Below are positions 54,436 to 63,721 of a DNA stretch of 64,000 nucleotides, piece by piece. The stretch is from assembly GCA_949300345.1 (NCBI GenBank), contig CASGDR010000007.1, forward strand, positions 62,001 to 126,000. Reading direction: 5' to 3'. The notes under the pieces are model-generated. The model made no database searches. It was not told the DNA's origin and saw only the letters and a list, made by a program, of their open reading frames with translations. Numbering within the stretch: the stretch's first letter is position 1; every line of letters begins with the position of its first letter. Source of the stretch: an uncultured bacterium. Its GTDB lineage: Bacteria; Bacillota_I; Bacilli_A; RFN20; CAG-826. The position numbers and the translations under genes were made by a program.

Positions 54436-55475
54436 TGGATATCTCCCTTTTTGATTTCGATCTTCCCGAAGAATTGATTGCCCAATCCCCGGAAAAGCAA
54501 AGGGATGCCTGCCGTCTTTTGCTCATCGATAGGGAACATAGAACCTATCAGGACAGGGTCTTCAGCGACATCATCGATTTCCTAGGGCCCAATGACGTAC
54601 TGGTAAGAAACAACACCAGGGTCATTCCTGCGCGCCTGATTGGGAAGAAGGATTCCGGCGGGGCGGTGGAAGTGTTGCTTTTGAAAAACCTCCATGGCGA
54701 TGTCTGGGAATGTTTGGTCGGGCACGCCAGATCGGTGAGGCTAGATAGTATCTGCTACTTCGGAAACGGGGAACTAAGCTGCACTTGTATCGGGGTCTAT
54801 GAGGAAGGGATCCGCCACATGGAATTCCATTATGAAGGGATTTTCCTCGAGGTCCTTGAAGCCCTAGGCCAGATGCCTCTACCCCCTTATATCAAGAAGC
54901 AGTGCTCCAATAAGGAAGACTACCAGACCGTGTATGCGAAGGTGCCCGGATCGGCTGCCGCGCCGACGGCCGGCTTCCATTTCACCGAGGAATTGCTGGG
55001 GAAAATTCAAGCAAAAGGCGCGCAAATCGTCGATATAACGCTCGATATTGGCCTAGGAACTTTCCGTCCGGTCAAGGTCAATGACACCAAAGACCACGTC
55101 ATGCATTCGGAATGCTATGAGATGTCTGCTAGCGCGGCCGAGATCCTTAACAAAGCCAAGACGGAGGGCAAGCGCATCATCGCCGTGGGCACCACTTCGG
55201 TAAGGACCCTTGAGGCCAATATGAGCAAGTATGGGATGTTTACCCCCACTAGGGAAGATACCCGCATCTTCATCTCTCCGGGCTATAAGTACCAAGCCGT
55301 GGATGCGCTTATAACAAACTTCCACCTGCCCAAGTCCACCCTCATCATGCTCGTCAGTGCCTTCATGGGCCGGGAATTCACCCTGGAATGCTATAGGCAC
55401 GCGGTAGAAGAGCGATACCGCTTCTTCTCTTTCGGGGATTCGATGTTCATCTATGGAAAGCCGTCCGAAGATTGA
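54435..55475 (+). CDS. queA: S-adenosylmethionine:tRNA ribosyltransferase-isomerase
   Basis: A 346-residue enzyme that transfers and rearranges the ribosyl group of SAM onto preQ1-tRNA, giving epoxyqueuosine. Family motifs are FDLPEELIAQSPEKQRDACR at the N terminus, NNTRVIPARLIG, SAAAPTAGFHFT and the C-terminal LITNFHLPKSTLIMLVSAF. Length is normal. It overlaps tgt by 1 bp and queH by 23 bp, so the three form one operon. Confidence 0.97.
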
Positions 55476-56115
55476 TTATTACCAGAAGTCCCTAGAGATC
55501 ATTTCCGGATTGCCTAGGGGCAAGCGGCCCAGCCTTTTGATTCATGCTTGCTGCGGGCCCTGCGCCACCCACCCCATCATCTGGCTGGCCCCGCATTTCG
55601 ATGTCACCCTTTACTATCAGAACTCCAACATCCGCCCATACGCGGAATATCTAAAAAGGCTAGGGGAGGTTAAGAAACTGCTCGGCTACTATGAGCAGGA
55701 CTACGGCTATGAGTTCAAGCTGATCGTCCCAGAATACCATGAGGACTTCCTCGATTGCCTGATCCCCCTCAAAGATGAACCGGAAGGGGGCAAAAGATGC
55801 CTGGTCTGTTACAAGAAGAGGATGGAAGAGGGGTATTTATATGCCAAGGAACACGGCTATGAATACTTCGCCACCCTGATGACCATATCAAGGGAGAAGG
55901 ATAGCCAGGTCCTCAACGCCCTAGGCTCCGAACTCGAAGCCAAGTACCAAGGCCCCAAATACTTCTATAGCGATTTCAAGAAAGCCCAGGGCGGGGATGT
56001 GGCCCTGAGGCTTAGGAAACACTATGGTCTCTATTACCAGAACTTCTGTGGCTGCCCCTTCTCCAAAAGGGATGCCAAAGGGGAACTCCTGGACTATTAC
56101 CAAAGCGTCAAATAA
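55453..56115 (+). CDS. queH: Epoxyqueuosine reductase QueH
   Basis: A 220-residue iron-sulfur protein (DUF208) performing the last step, epoxyqueuosine to queuosine, as a non-cobalamin replacement for QueG. Cys-rich signatures are HACCGPCATH (~31-40), GGKRCLVCYKKRM (~113-125) and the late FCGCPFSK. They supply cluster and metal ligands. ATG 55453 lies inside queA. This completes a preQ1 salvage route together with queT, tgt and queA. Confidence 0.93.
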   Translation: MESRPKIDYYQKSLEIISGLPRGKRPSLLIHACCGPCATHPIIWLAPHFDVTLYYQNSNIRPYAEYLKRLGEVKKLLGYYEQDYGYEFKLIVPEYHEDFLDCLIPLKDEPEGGKRCLVCYKKRMEEGYLYAKEHGYEYFATLMTISREKDSQVLNALGSELEAKYQGPKYFYSDFKKAQGGDVALRLRKHYGLYYQNFCGCPFSKRDAKGELLDYYQSVK

Positions 56116-56254
56116 GAAAATAATCAGATCAATTTTTGTGCATCATGCACGAAGTTTTTGGAAGTTTTACAATGTGGGCCGCCAAAAAGTTCCGCAATTG
56201 TCGGGCCTAATCGGAATAGTCCGATAAAACCTATTCATCTTACTCATTTTTCGG

Positions 56255-56283
56255 TTGTTTTCGCATGGCCGCGCACGTATACT
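56255..56283 (+). promoter_or_regulatory. Promoter of the S10 ribosomal operon
   Basis: TTGTTT (56255-56260) and TATACT (56278-56283) are exactly 17 bp apart. Transcription would begin near 56290, leaving about 125 nt before rpsJ. Confidence 0.65.
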
Positions 56284-56319
56284 TTCAAACGCTGGCGCTT
56301 GCGTTGATACGCGAGGTTG

Positions 56320-56359
56320 CCGACACACCCACAGGCGTTGTCATGAAATGGGGTGTCGG
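56320..56359 (+). promoter_or_regulatory. Leader stem upstream of rpsJ
   Basis: CCGACACACCC (56320-56330) pairs with GGGGTGTCGG (56350-56359), with one bulge. The position suits a ribosomal-protein autoregulatory leader, for example one bound by L4, but the RNA family cannot be named from sequence alone. Confidence 0.5.
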
Positions 56360-56414
56360 GGAATTCGCTTAGAGCAAGGCGCCGGAAGCCTGAAATACGG
56401 AGGACACAACATTC

Positions 56415-56726
56415 ATGGCAAAGGAAAAGATCATCCGCGTCAGATTGCAAGCCTACGACCACAAGATCCTCGACGCTTCAGTCGAAAAGATCCTCGAGGC
56501 CGCCAAGAAGACCGGAGCAGGGGTCAGGGGTCCCATCCCTCTACCCACCGAAAAGCAGGTTTATACCGTGCTAAGGGCTACCTTCAAATACAAGGATAGC
56601 CGCGAACAGTTCGAAATCAGGACCCACAAGCGCCTGATCGACCTGATCAATCCCAAAAAGGAAACCGTCGAAATCCTTAGGAAGCTCGATCTTCCCAACG
56701 GAGTCGACATCGACATCAAGCTATAA
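56415..56726 (+). CDS. rpsJ: Ribosomal protein S10
   Basis: A 103-residue small-subunit protein and also NusE in antitermination. It shows [13 protein letters not shown] near the N terminus, [16 protein letters not shown] in the centre and the conserved THKRLIDLI. It has normal length without extensions. CGGAGG precedes the ATG. First gene of the S10 operon. Confidence 0.98.
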   Translation: MAKEKIIRVRLQAYDHKILDASVEKILEAAKKTGAGVRGPIPLPTEKQVYTVLRATFKYKDSREQFEIRTHKRLIDLINPKKETVEILRKLDLPNGVDIDIKL

Positions 56727-56737
56727 GGAGACCCCGC

Positions 56738-57607
56738 ATGAAACAACTACTCGGAAGAAAAATGGGCATGACCGAGGTCTTCGCCGAAGACGGGACCATG
56801 TACCCCGTCACGGTCATCGAAGTCCTGCCCAATACCGTCCTTGGCAAAAGGACCAAGGAAAAGAATGGCTATGAGGCCCTGCAGATCGGCTATGAAGACG
56901 CCAAGAGCAAGAGCCTGAGCAAGCCGCTTCAAGGGTTCTACAAGAAGTCCGGCGTCAGCGCCAAGAAACACATCGTGGAACTCAAGGGCGACGAAATCTA
57001 CTCCCATGAAGTGGGGGAGAGCTTCGGGGCCGAAATCTTCGCCTCCGGTGAAGTCGTCGACGTGATCGGCACTTCAAAGGGCCATGGTTATAGCGGCACC
57101 ATCAAGCGCTACCACCACCACATCGGACCCAAGGGACACGGTTCCGGCTATCACCGCCAGATCGGCTCGCTCGCCAATAACGGCCGCTGCAACAACCGCG
57201 TCATCCCCGGCAAGACCATGTCCGGGCACCATGGCAACGAATCGGCCACCGTGCTCAACCTGCTCGTGGTCGAATCCAACCCCGAAAAGGGATACATCCT
57301 CGTCAAGGGCGGTATCCCCGGACCCCGCAAGGGACTCGTGGTCGTCCGCTCCGCTGTCTTGACCCAGTTCAAGAAGCCGGTTCTGAAGACCCTAGTCGAC
57401 CTCAAGGCCAAAGAAGAGGCTGAACTGGCCGCCAAGAAGGCTGCCGAAGAAGCCGCAAGGGCCGAGGCCGAAGCCAAGAAGACCGCCGAAGAGGCTGCCA
57501 AGAAAGCCGCTGAAGAAGCCGCCAAGGCTGCCGAAGCCAATAAAGAAGCAAAAGAAGAACCCGCGCCCGTGGCCTCGGAAGCCAAGAGCGAGGAGAAAGG
57601 AGAATAA
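56738..57607 (+). CDS. rplC: Ribosomal protein L3 with long Ala/Glu/Lys tail
   Basis: The core (~1-210) is standard L3: [12 protein letters not shown] at the start and [10 protein letters not shown] in the central extension that reaches the peptidyl-transferase centre. The last ~75 residues are Ala/Glu/Lys-rich repeats ([20 protein letters not shown]), making 289 residues against about 209. The tail is probably helical or disordered and exposed. AAGGAG precedes the ATG. Confidence 0.97.
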   Translation: MKQLLGRKMGMTEVFAEDGTMYPVTVIEVLPNTVLGKRTKEKNGYEALQIGYEDAKSKSLSKPLQGFYKKSGVSAKKHIVELKGDEIYSHEVGESFGAEIFASGEVVDVIGTSKGHGYSGTIKRYHHHIGPKGHGSGYHRQIGSLANNGRCNNRVIPGKTMSGHHGNESATVLNLLVVESNPEKGYILVKGGIPGPRKGLVVVRSAVLTQFKKPVLKTLVDLKAKEEAELAAKKAAEEAARAEAEAKKTAEEAAKKAAEEAAKAAEANKEAKEEPAPVASEAKSEEKGE

Positions 57608-57610
57608 CCC

Positions 57611-58249
57611 ATGGCCAACACCATCAGCGTCCCGGTCCTAAACCTGACCGGCGAAAAAGTGGGAACCGTCTCCCTCTCCAAGGACGTGTTCGCCCTTGAA
57701 GGCGACCACAAGCAGGCCATCGCCGATGCCGTCAACGTCTATCTGGCCAACCGCCGTCAGGCGACTGCCAAGACCAAGACCCGCCACGAAGTATCCGGCG
57801 GCGGCAAGAAGCCCTGGCGCCAGAAGGGCACCGGAAGGGCCCGCGCCGGCAGCTCCCGCTCCCCGATCTGGGTCGGCGGCGGCACCGTCTTCGGTCCCGA
57901 CGGCAGGCAGAACTACAAGCTCAGCCAGAACAAGAAGGCCCATAACCTGGCCCTCCGCTCGGTCTGGAGCGACAAGGCTGCCTCCAAAGGCATCATCGTG
58001 ATCGATAGCCTTGAACTCAAGGGCATCTCCACCAAGGAGTTCGCCAAGGACCTCACCGCCATCAAGTGCGACGGCAAGGCCCTGCTCGTCACCGATAACG
58101 ACAACAAAAACCTTATATATAGCGCGCGCAACATCCCGAGCCTATCCATCCGCACCGCGGACAATGTCTCGGTCTATGACCTGCTCAATCACCGCTATGT
58201 CATCGTCAGCAAGAAGGACATCAAGTCCATCGAGGAGGCCCTAAGCTAA
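57611..58249 (+). CDS. rplD: Ribosomal protein L4
   Basis: 212 residues, normal length. It has the [20 protein letters not shown] loop that enters the exit tunnel (~60-80). L4 is the usual autoregulator of the S10 operon in well-studied bacteria, which is relevant to the structured leader upstream of rpsJ. Its stop overlaps the rplW start by 1 bp. Confidence 0.97.
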   Translation: MANTISVPVLNLTGEKVGTVSLSKDVFALEGDHKQAIADAVNVYLANRRQATAKTKTRHEVSGGGKKPWRQKGTGRARAGSSRSPIWVGGGTVFGPDGRQNYKLSQNKKAHNLALRSVWSDKAASKGIIVIDSLELKGISTKEFAKDLTAIKCDGKALLVTDNDNKNLIYSARNIPSLSIRTADNVSVYDLLNHRYVIVSKKDIKSIEEALS

Positions 58250-58608
58250 TGGCAGAAGAAAAGAAGGCCAAGAAAAAGGCCAAGAAGGAAGAGTCCAAGC
58301 CTGTATTCGCGACCGCAACCGAGTCCGACTACAAGACCGTCCTCGTCCCCGTCATCACCGAAAAGTCGATGGCGCTAATCCAAAACGGCAACAAAGTGAC
58401 CGTCAAGGTCGCTAGGGACGCCAACAAGATCCAGATCAAGGAAGCCTTCCAGAGGATCTTCCAGGTCAAGGTCACCGGGGTCAACACTTCCAATGTCAAT
58501 CCCAAGAGGAAGACCCGCGGCGGGCGCTATCCCGGCACCGTCCCCGGCTTCAAGAAAGCGGTCGTCACCATCGCTAGCGGCGAGGCCATCGACCTCTTCC
58601 ACGAGTAA
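58249..58608 (+). CDS. rplW: Ribosomal protein L23 with basic N-terminal extension
   Basis: 119 residues. The core begins near residue 26 (YKTVLVPVITEKSMAL) and ends with the VPGFKKAVVTI strand. The first ~22 residues are a Lys/Ala/Glu tail not found in ordinary L23 of about 95 residues. L23 sits at the tunnel exit and binds trigger factor and SRP. A 53-bp gap with a perfect hairpin follows. Confidence 0.96.
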   Translation: MAEEKKAKKKAKKEESKPVFATATESDYKTVLVPVITEKSMALIQNGNKVTVKVARDANKIQIKEAFQRIFQVKVTGVNTSNVNPKRKTRGGRYPGTVPGFKKAVVTIASGEAIDLFHE

Positions 58609-58631
58609 GGCACCACTCTTAGGCAAATTGT

Positions 58632-58651
58632 CTATAAAGCATCCTTTATAG
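58632..58651 (+). promoter_or_regulatory. Perfect hairpin before the rplB ribosome site
   Basis: CTATAAAG (58632-58639) and CTTTATAG (58644-58651) pair over 8 bp around loop CATC. The last G is shared with the Shine-Dalgarno GGAG (58651-58654) of rplB. This is the largest gap within the operon. Confidence 0.5.
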
Positions 58652-58661
58652 GAGAAAAGAA

Positions 58662-59495
58662 ATGGCTATCAAGACCTACCGTCCTTATACCAAGAGCCGC
58701 CGCGCAATGACGACTTCCGCGTATGAGGAAATCACAACCGCCTCTCCTGAAAAGTCCCTGCTATCCCCCCTCAAGCATAAGGGCGGACGCAACAATCAGG
58801 GCGTGATTACCTGCCGCCACAAGGGCGGAGGCAACAAGAGGCGCTACCGCATCATCGACTTCAAGAGGAACAAGGACGACATCCCTGCCACCATCAAGTC
58901 GATCGAATACGATCCCAATCGCAACGCCTTCATCGCCCTGGCCGTCTATGCCGATGGCGAGAAGCGCTACGTCTTGGCCCCCTCCGGGCTCAAGGTCGGC
59001 GACAAGATCGTCTCCGGAGCGGCTACCGACATCAAGGTCGGCAACTGCTGCGAACTAAAGAACATCCCCGACGGCACCGTGGTCCATAACCTCGAGCTGC
59101 AGCCGGGCAAGGGCGGACAGCTCTGCAGGGCTGCCGGCACCAGCGCCCAGGTCCTGGGCTCCGAAGGCCGCTACGTCACCGTGCGTCTGGCCTCCAGCGA
59201 AGTCAGGAAGCTGCTCAACAACTGCCGCGCCACCATCGGCACGGTCGGAAACGAGGACCACAACCTCATCAATGTCGGCAAGGCCGGCAAAACCAGGCAC
59301 TTCGGCATCCGTCCGACGGTCCGCGGTTCGGCCATGAACCCCAATGACCACCCCCACGGCGGCGGCGAAGGCAAGTGCCCCGTCGGCAAGGACGCTCCCC
59401 GCACCCCCTGGGGCAAGCGCGCCCTCGGCGTCAAGACCCGCCACAAGAAAAAGAATTCAAGTCGCCTCATCATCAGGCGCAAGAACGATAGATAG
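58662..59495 (+). CDS. rplB: Ribosomal protein L2
   Basis: 277 residues, normal length. It has [20 protein letters not shown] near the start and the conserved C-terminal [13 protein letters not shown] region with the His near the peptidyl-transferase centre. GGAG precedes the ATG, next to a perfect hairpin. Confidence 0.98.
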   Translation: MAIKTYRPYTKSRRAMTTSAYEEITTASPEKSLLSPLKHKGGRNNQGVITCRHKGGGNKRRYRIIDFKRNKDDIPATIKSIEYDPNRNAFIALAVYADGEKRYVLAPSGLKVGDKIVSGAATDIKVGNCCELKNIPDGTVVHNLELQPGKGGQLCRAAGTSAQVLGSEGRYVTVRLASSEVRKLLNNCRATIGTVGNEDHNLINVGKAGKTRHFGIRPTVRGSAMNPNDHPHGGGEGKCPVGKDAPRTPWGKRALGVKTRHKKKNSSRLIIRRKNDR

Positions 59496-59503
59496 GAGAA
59501 AGT

Positions 59504-59797
59504 ATGGCACGTTCATCAAAGAAAGGACCCTTCGTAGACAGCTACCTTCTCAAGAAGGTCGAGGCTCTCGATGCCTCGGGTCGCAAGGAAATCATCAAGA
59601 CCTGGTCGCGCCGCTCGACCATCTATCCGGCCTTCGTGGAACACACCTTCGCCGTCTATAACGGCAAGGAGCACATCACCGTCTATGTCACCGAAGACAT
59701 GGTCGGGCACAAGCTCGGGGAATTCGCCCCGACCCGCAACTTCCCGGGCCATCACGGCAACAACGCCGCCGACAAAGCCGCGGCCGGCCGCAAGTAA
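59504..59797 (+). CDS. rpsS: Ribosomal protein S19
   Basis: 97 residues with the standard [18 protein letters not shown] opening, [20 protein letters not shown] and the C-terminal [15 protein letters not shown]. Unextended. AGGAG precedes the ATG, and rplV follows after 10 bp. Confidence 0.98.
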   Translation: MARSSKKGPFVDSYLLKKVEALDASGRKEIIKTWSRRSTIYPAFVEHTFAVYNGKEHITVYVTEDMVGHKLGEFAPTRNFPGHHGNNAADKAAAGRK

Positions 59798-59807
59798 GGA
59801 GTAGCTT

Positions 59808-60263
59808 ATGGCAAAGAAGAATACCGAACTCGCCGCGCGTGATACTGCGGTCGAGGAAAAGGCCGAAAAGAAGGCCAGGCGCTCCAAGAAGGAAGAGGTA
59901 AAGGAAGAGCCTATTAAGCCCGCCGTTACCCAAGCCCTCTGCATCGCCAAGGCCGTGCGCGTTACCCCCCGCAAGCTCCGCCTCGTCATCGACGTGGTCA
60001 GGGGCATGGACGTAAATGAAGCCCTCAAGCTCTTGAAGGCCATCAACAAGTCCGGGGCCGAACCCACCTACAAGGCCATCAAATCCGCGGCCTCCAATGC
60101 CGCCAACAACTTCGGTTTGGATCCCGACAAACTCTATGTCGCCGAGATCCAAGCCTCCGACGGGATCAGGATGAAGCGCTACATCCCCCGGGCCAAAGGA
60201 AGCGCCTCAAGCATCATCAAAAGGACCAGCAACCTACGCGTGGTCGTCAAGGAAAGGAGATAA
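59808..60263 (+). CDS. rplV: Ribosomal protein L22 with charged N-terminal extension
   Basis: 151 residues against about 113 in B. subtilis. The first ~40 residues are Lys/Glu/Ala-rich. The core starts near ALCIAKAVRVTPRKLRLVID and ends with the tunnel-lining loop YIPRAKGSASSIIKRTSN. GGAG precedes the ATG; rpsC begins 2 bp after the stop. Confidence 0.97.
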   Translation: MAKKNTELAARDTAVEEKAEKKARRSKKEEVKEEPIKPAVTQALCIAKAVRVTPRKLRLVIDVVRGMDVNEALKLLKAINKSGAEPTYKAIKSAASNAANNFGLDPDKLYVAEIQASDGIRMKRYIPRAKGSASSIIKRTSNLRVVVKERR

Positions 60264-60265
60264 GG

Positions 60266-60967
60266 ATGGGACACAAAGTCAACGCCGTCGGGATGCGCAT
60301 CGGCATCAACCGCGGCTGGGATAGCAACTGGTTCGCCTCCAAGAAGAACTACGCCGCCCTTCTTAACGAAGACATTGCCATCCGCTCCTACCTCGAAGAA
60401 AACCTCAAGGACGCCTTGCTTAGCCACATCAAGATCGGACGCACCAAGACCGATAAGGGCTACGGCGTCAAGATCGAGGCCTACTGCGGCCGTCCGGGCG
60501 CCGTCATCGGACAGGACGGAAGCAAGACCCTTGCCCTGACCAACGCCCTCAAGAAGATCGTGAAGTCGGGTACCGTGACCCTAGAGGTCAGGGACGTCAA
60601 GAATCCCGACCTCGACGCCACCTTGCTTGGCAAGTGGATCGCCTCGGAAATCGAAAACCGCCAGAGTTTCCGCTCCACCCAGAAGAAGGCCCTCATGAGG
60701 GCTAGAAAAGCCGGTGCCGCCGGTGTTCGCACCATCTGCGGCGGCCGTCTGGGCGGCGCCGAAATCGCCAGGGCCGAAGGATATAAGGACGGAATCATCC
60801 CGCTACATACCCTCCGCGCCGACATCGACTTCGCCAAGGTCGATGCCCACACCGCCTACGGCCGCATCGGCGTGAAGGTGTGGATCTGCCGCTCCCTGAA
60901 CAAGGGTGCCAAGAAGGAAGAAAAGCCGGAAGGAGGCAGCAACAATGCTACAACCCAAACGCGTTAA
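60266..60967 (+). CDS. rpsC: Ribosomal protein S3
   Basis: 233 residues. It has the N-terminal [19 protein letters not shown], the KH domain with [15 protein letters not shown], and the C-terminal domain with [17 protein letters not shown]. The last ~15 residues are a charged tail. It overlaps rplP by 23 bp. Confidence 0.98.
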   Translation: MGHKVNAVGMRIGINRGWDSNWFASKKNYAALLNEDIAIRSYLEENLKDALLSHIKIGRTKTDKGYGVKIEAYCGRPGAVIGQDGSKTLALTNALKKIVKSGTVTLEVRDVKNPDLDATLLGKWIASEIENRQSFRSTQKKALMRARKAGAAGVRTICGGRLGGAEIARAEGYKDGIIPLHTLRADIDFAKVDAHTAYGRIGVKVWICRSLNKGAKKEEKPEGGSNNATTQTR

Positions 60968-61481
60968 GTACCGCCGTCCCCACGGACTGTCCTACGAAGG
61001 GCATTCCAAAGGCGGCAACCAGGTCGACTTCGGCGAGTTCGGCCTGCAGGCCATGGAAGGAGCCTATCTGACCGACAAGCAGATCGAATCCGCCCGTATC
61101 GTCTTGGCCCGTTATACCGACCGTGCCGGCAAGATCTGGATCAAGGTCTTCCCGCACCTAGCCAAGACCAAGAAACCGGCCGAAGTCCGTATGGGCTCGG
61201 GGAAGGGTTCCCCCGAAGGCTGGGTCGCCGTCGTCAAAGAAGGCCGCGTCATCTTCGAGATCGGCGGGGTCAACGAGGCGTCTGCCAAAGAGGCCTTGAG
61301 GCTAGCTTCCTACAAGCTGCCCATCAAGTGCCGCGTCATCAAATCCACCCATAAGATCTCGGCCGCCGAACACGCGCTGATGGCTCAGGAGCACGAAAGC
61401 TCGCTTGAAGCCATCCGCGAAGAAGACGGCATCCAGGAAGCTCCGGCTAGCCAAACCGCCGAAGCCCCCAAGGCCGAATAA
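60945..61481 (+). CDS. rplP: Ribosomal protein L16 with acidic C-terminal extension
   Basis: The core opens [18 protein letters not shown] and has the conserved [16 protein letters not shown] loop. The chain is 178 residues against about 144, with an acidic Glu/Ala-rich tail of about 35 residues. ATG 60945 is chosen because GAAGGAGG precedes it; an in-frame start at 60906 lies inside rpsC without a site. Confidence 0.97.
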   Translation: MLQPKRVKYRRPHGLSYEGHSKGGNQVDFGEFGLQAMEGAYLTDKQIESARIVLARYTDRAGKIWIKVFPHLAKTKKPAEVRMGSGKGSPEGWVAVVKEGRVIFEIGGVNEASAKEALRLASYKLPIKCRVIKSTHKISAAEHALMAQEHESSLEAIREEDGIQEAPASQTAEAPKAE

Positions 61482-61497
61482 GGAAAGGAGTTAGGCA

Positions 61498-61698
61498 ATG
61501 AACATCAAGGAAATCCGCGAACTCAGCCCCGCTGAGCTAGACGAGAACCTCGCCTCGCTCCGTCAGAAACTCTTCGATCTCCGCCGCCAGAAGGCCGTCG
61601 GCCAACTCGAGCACGGGGAAGAAGTCAGAAGCGTGCGCAAGCAAATCGCGAAGCTGGAGACCGTCAAACGCGAACGTCAGCTCCAGATCGGGAGGTAA
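61498..61698 (+). CDS. rpmC: Ribosomal protein L29
   Basis: 66 residues forming the usual helical hairpin ([20 protein letters not shown], then [15 protein letters not shown]). Normal length. GGAG precedes the ATG, and rpsQ begins 2 bp after the stop. Confidence 0.97.
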   Translation: MNIKEIRELSPAELDENLASLRQKLFDLRRQKAVGQLEHGEEVRSVRKQIAKLETVKRERQLQIGR

Positions 61699-61700
61699 TT

Positions 61701-62084
61701 ATGGAAAGAAATAGAAGAAGCACCTTCCAGGGCGTGGTCACTTCCACCAAGATGGACAAGACCATCGTGGTGACCGTCTCCACCAAGAGGAACGACCCCC
61801 TCTACCAGAAGCGGGTCGGATATAGCTCCAAATTCTATGCCCATGACGAGCATAACGAAGCCAAGGTAGGGGATACCGTGACCATCATGGCCTGCCGCCC
61901 CCTATCCAAGACCAAGAGGTTCCGCCTTGTCTCCATCGACAAGAAGGCCATCAGCATCGTCTCTTCCTCGGAAGCCGAAAAGGCCCTAGAGGCCGCCGAA
62001 GGATCGGCTGAGGAAATCCTCTCCAAGGCCGAGGAACCGGCCGTTGAAGAAGCCCCCGCCGAAGAGCCCAAAAAGGAGGAATAA
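61701..62084 (+). CDS. rpsQ: Ribosomal protein S17 with acidic C-terminal extension
   Basis: 127 residues against about 87. The core has [18 protein letters not shown] and [15 protein letters not shown]. The last ~40 residues are Glu/Ala/Pro-rich and acidic ([18 protein letters not shown]). GGGAGG precedes the ATG. Confidence 0.97.
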   Translation: MERNRRSTFQGVVTSTKMDKTIVVTVSTKRNDPLYQKRVGYSSKFYAHDEHNEAKVGDTVTIMACRPLSKTKRFRLVSIDKKAISIVSSSEAEKALEAAEGSAEEILSKAEEPAVEEAPAEEPKKEE

Positions 62085-62087
62085 GTT

Positions 62088-62456
62088 ATGATCCAGAACG
62101 AAACCAATCTGATCGTGGCCGACAACTCCGGGGCCAAGATCGTCAGGGTCTTCCGCCAGTACCATGGCGCCAGGAGGAAGTTCTCTTCCATCGGCGACGT
62201 GGTCACCTGCTCGGTCAAGGAAGCCCAGCCCTCGGGCAAGGTCAAGAAGGGCCAGGTCGTCAAAGGCGTGATCGTGCGCCAGAAGCATGCCCTCCAGAGG
62301 CATGACGGCAGCACCATCGCCTTCGATGACAACGCCATCGTCCTCATCGACAACGACGGCGAACCCCTCGGGACCCGCGTCTTCGGGCCCGTGGCCAGGG
62401 AACTGCGTGACCTGGGTTACATGAAGATCATCTCGCTAGCCAGCGAGGTGCTATAA
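62088..62456 (+). CDS. rplN: Ribosomal protein L14
   Basis: 122 residues, normal length, with [18 protein letters not shown] near the N terminus and the conserved [20 protein letters not shown] close. GGAGG precedes the ATG. Confidence 0.98.
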   Translation: MIQNETNLIVADNSGAKIVRVFRQYHGARRKFSSIGDVVTCSVKEAQPSGKVKKGQVVKGVIVRQKHALQRHDGSTIAFDDNAIVLIDNDGEPLGTRVFGPVARELRDLGYMKIISLASEVL

Positions 62457-62470
62457 GGAAGGAGAACGTC

Positions 62471-62782
62471 ATGAATATCAAAAAAGGCGATAACGTCATC
62501 GTTCTCTCGGGCTCCGACAAGGGCAAGACCGGCATCGTCCAGAGGGTCTACCCCAAGCGCGAGCTCGTGGTCGTGGAAGGCATCAACGTCCACAAGAAGC
62601 ACAAGAAGCCGACCCAATCGACCCCCGAAGGATCGATCCTCGACATCTATGCCCCCATCCACGTGTCCAACGTCGCCCTCATCGACCCCAAGACCAAGAA
62701 GGCCACCAGGGTCCACATGGGCGTCGACAAAAACGGCAACAAAGTGAGGCTCGCCAAATCGGGCGAGAACCTCGATAAGTAA
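62471..62782 (+). CDS. rplX: Ribosomal protein L24
   Basis: 103 residues with the KOW motif [20 protein letters not shown] and [15 protein letters not shown]. Normal length. AAGGAAGGAG precedes the ATG. Confidence 0.98.
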   Translation: MNIKKGDNVIVLSGSDKGKTGIVQRVYPKRELVVVEGINVHKKHKKPTQSTPEGSILDIYAPIHVSNVALIDPKTKKATRVHMGVDKNGNKVRLAKSGENLDK

Positions 62783-62793
62783 GGAGGCCCATT

Positions 62794-63516
62794 ATGGCAG
62801 AAGAAAAGAAAGTAGCCGCCAAGGCCCCCGCCAAGAAGGCCCCGGCCAAGAAGGCCGCCGCCCCCAAGGCCCCCAAGGCCACCGCCAAGGTCGAAGAGGC
62901 CAAGGCCGAAGTCAAAGCCGAAGCCAAGAAGGCCCCGGCCAAGAAGGCGTCCAAGGGCAACAAGAAGCCCGTCGTGGCCTCAAGGCTCCACGAAAAATAC
63001 ACTAACGAAGTGGTCCCGACCCTCATCAAGGAATTCGGATACACCTCTTCCATGCAGGCCCCCCGCCTCGAGAAGATCGTCATCAACATCGGCGTCGGGG
63101 ATGCCACCCAAAACGAAAAGGCGCTCGAGGATTCGGTGGCCGAACTAGCCACCATCACCGGCCAGAAGCCGGTGGTCACCCGCGCCAAGAAGTCGGTCGC
63201 TTCCTTCAAACTGAGGGAAGGGCAGGCCATCGGCTGCAAGGTCACCCTGCGCGGCCTTAGGATGTACGACTTCTTCGACAAGCTGGTTTCCATCTCTCTT
63301 CCCCGCGTCCGCGACTTCCGTGGCGTGAGCAAGACCGCCTTCGACGGCCATGGCAATTACACCCTGGGCGTCAAGGAACAGCTCATTTTCCCCGAGATCG
63401 ACTACGACAAGGTCAACAAGATCAGGGGCATGGACGTGGTCATCGTTACCACCGCCCAAAGCGATAGGGAAGCCGAAGCCCTTCTAAGGGAACTCGGCAT
63501 GCCCTTCAGGAGGTAA
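62794..63516 (+). CDS. rplE: Ribosomal protein L5 with Ala/Lys/Pro-rich N-terminal extension
   Basis: 240 residues against about 179. The first ~60 residues are AKKAPAKK-type repeats resembling histone-H1-like tails. The core begins at [20 protein letters not shown] and contains [14 protein letters not shown] and [17 protein letters not shown]5 contacts 5S rRNA and the P-site tRNA. AAGGAGG precedes the ATG. Confidence 0.97.
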   Translation: MAEEKKVAAKAPAKKAPAKKAAAPKAPKATAKVEEAKAEVKAEAKKAPAKKASKGNKKPVVASRLHEKYTNEVVPTLIKEFGYTSSMQAPRLEKIVINIGVGDATQNEKALEDSVAELATITGQKPVVTRAKKSVASFKLREGQAIGCKVTLRGLRMYDFFDKLVSISLPRVRDFRGVSKTAFDGHGNYTLGVKEQLIFPEIDYDKVNKIRGMDVVIVTTAQSDREAEALLRELGMPFRR

Positions 63517-63520
63517 GGAC

Positions 63521-63706
63521 ATGGCCAAGACCAGCCTTAAGGTAAAAGCCGCCCGCAAGCAGAAGTTCGCGGTGCGCCAATATTCCCGCTGCAGCCGCTG
63601 CGGACGTCCCCACGGGGTCATCCGCAAGTTCGGTCTCTGCCGCATCTGCCTGAGGGAACTCGCCTACAAGGGCCAGATCCCCGGCATGAAGAAAGCCAGT
63701 TGGTAA
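63521..63706 (+). CDS. rpsZ: Ribosomal protein S14, zinc-binding (type Z)
   Basis: 61 residues with two CxxC pairs (CSRC and CRIC) that bind zinc, the ancestral short S14 form common in Bacillota. [20 protein letters not shown] is standard. AGGAGG lies at the end of rplE, with rpsZ starting 4 bp after its stop. Confidence 0.98.
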   Translation: MAKTSLKVKAARKQKFAVRQYSRCSRCGRPHGVIRKFGLCRICLRELAYKGQIPGMKKASW

Positions 63707-63721
63707 AGGAGGATATAGTCA

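Larger units (their letters stand above)
56116..56414 (+). other. Gap with S10-operon promoter and leader
   Basis: No gene supported. A hairpin GTGCA/TGCAC (56141-56153) followed by GAAGTTTTT may weakly end the queuosine operon. A second small hairpin TCGGA/TCCGA lies near 56209-56223. The ribosomal promoter and a ~125-nt structured leader fill the rest. Confidence 0.5.

Noticed and set aside
56341-56373. Nine-codon leader peptide in the S10 leader
   Set aside because: It has an ATG and stop but no ribosome site, and it lies within the leader stem.
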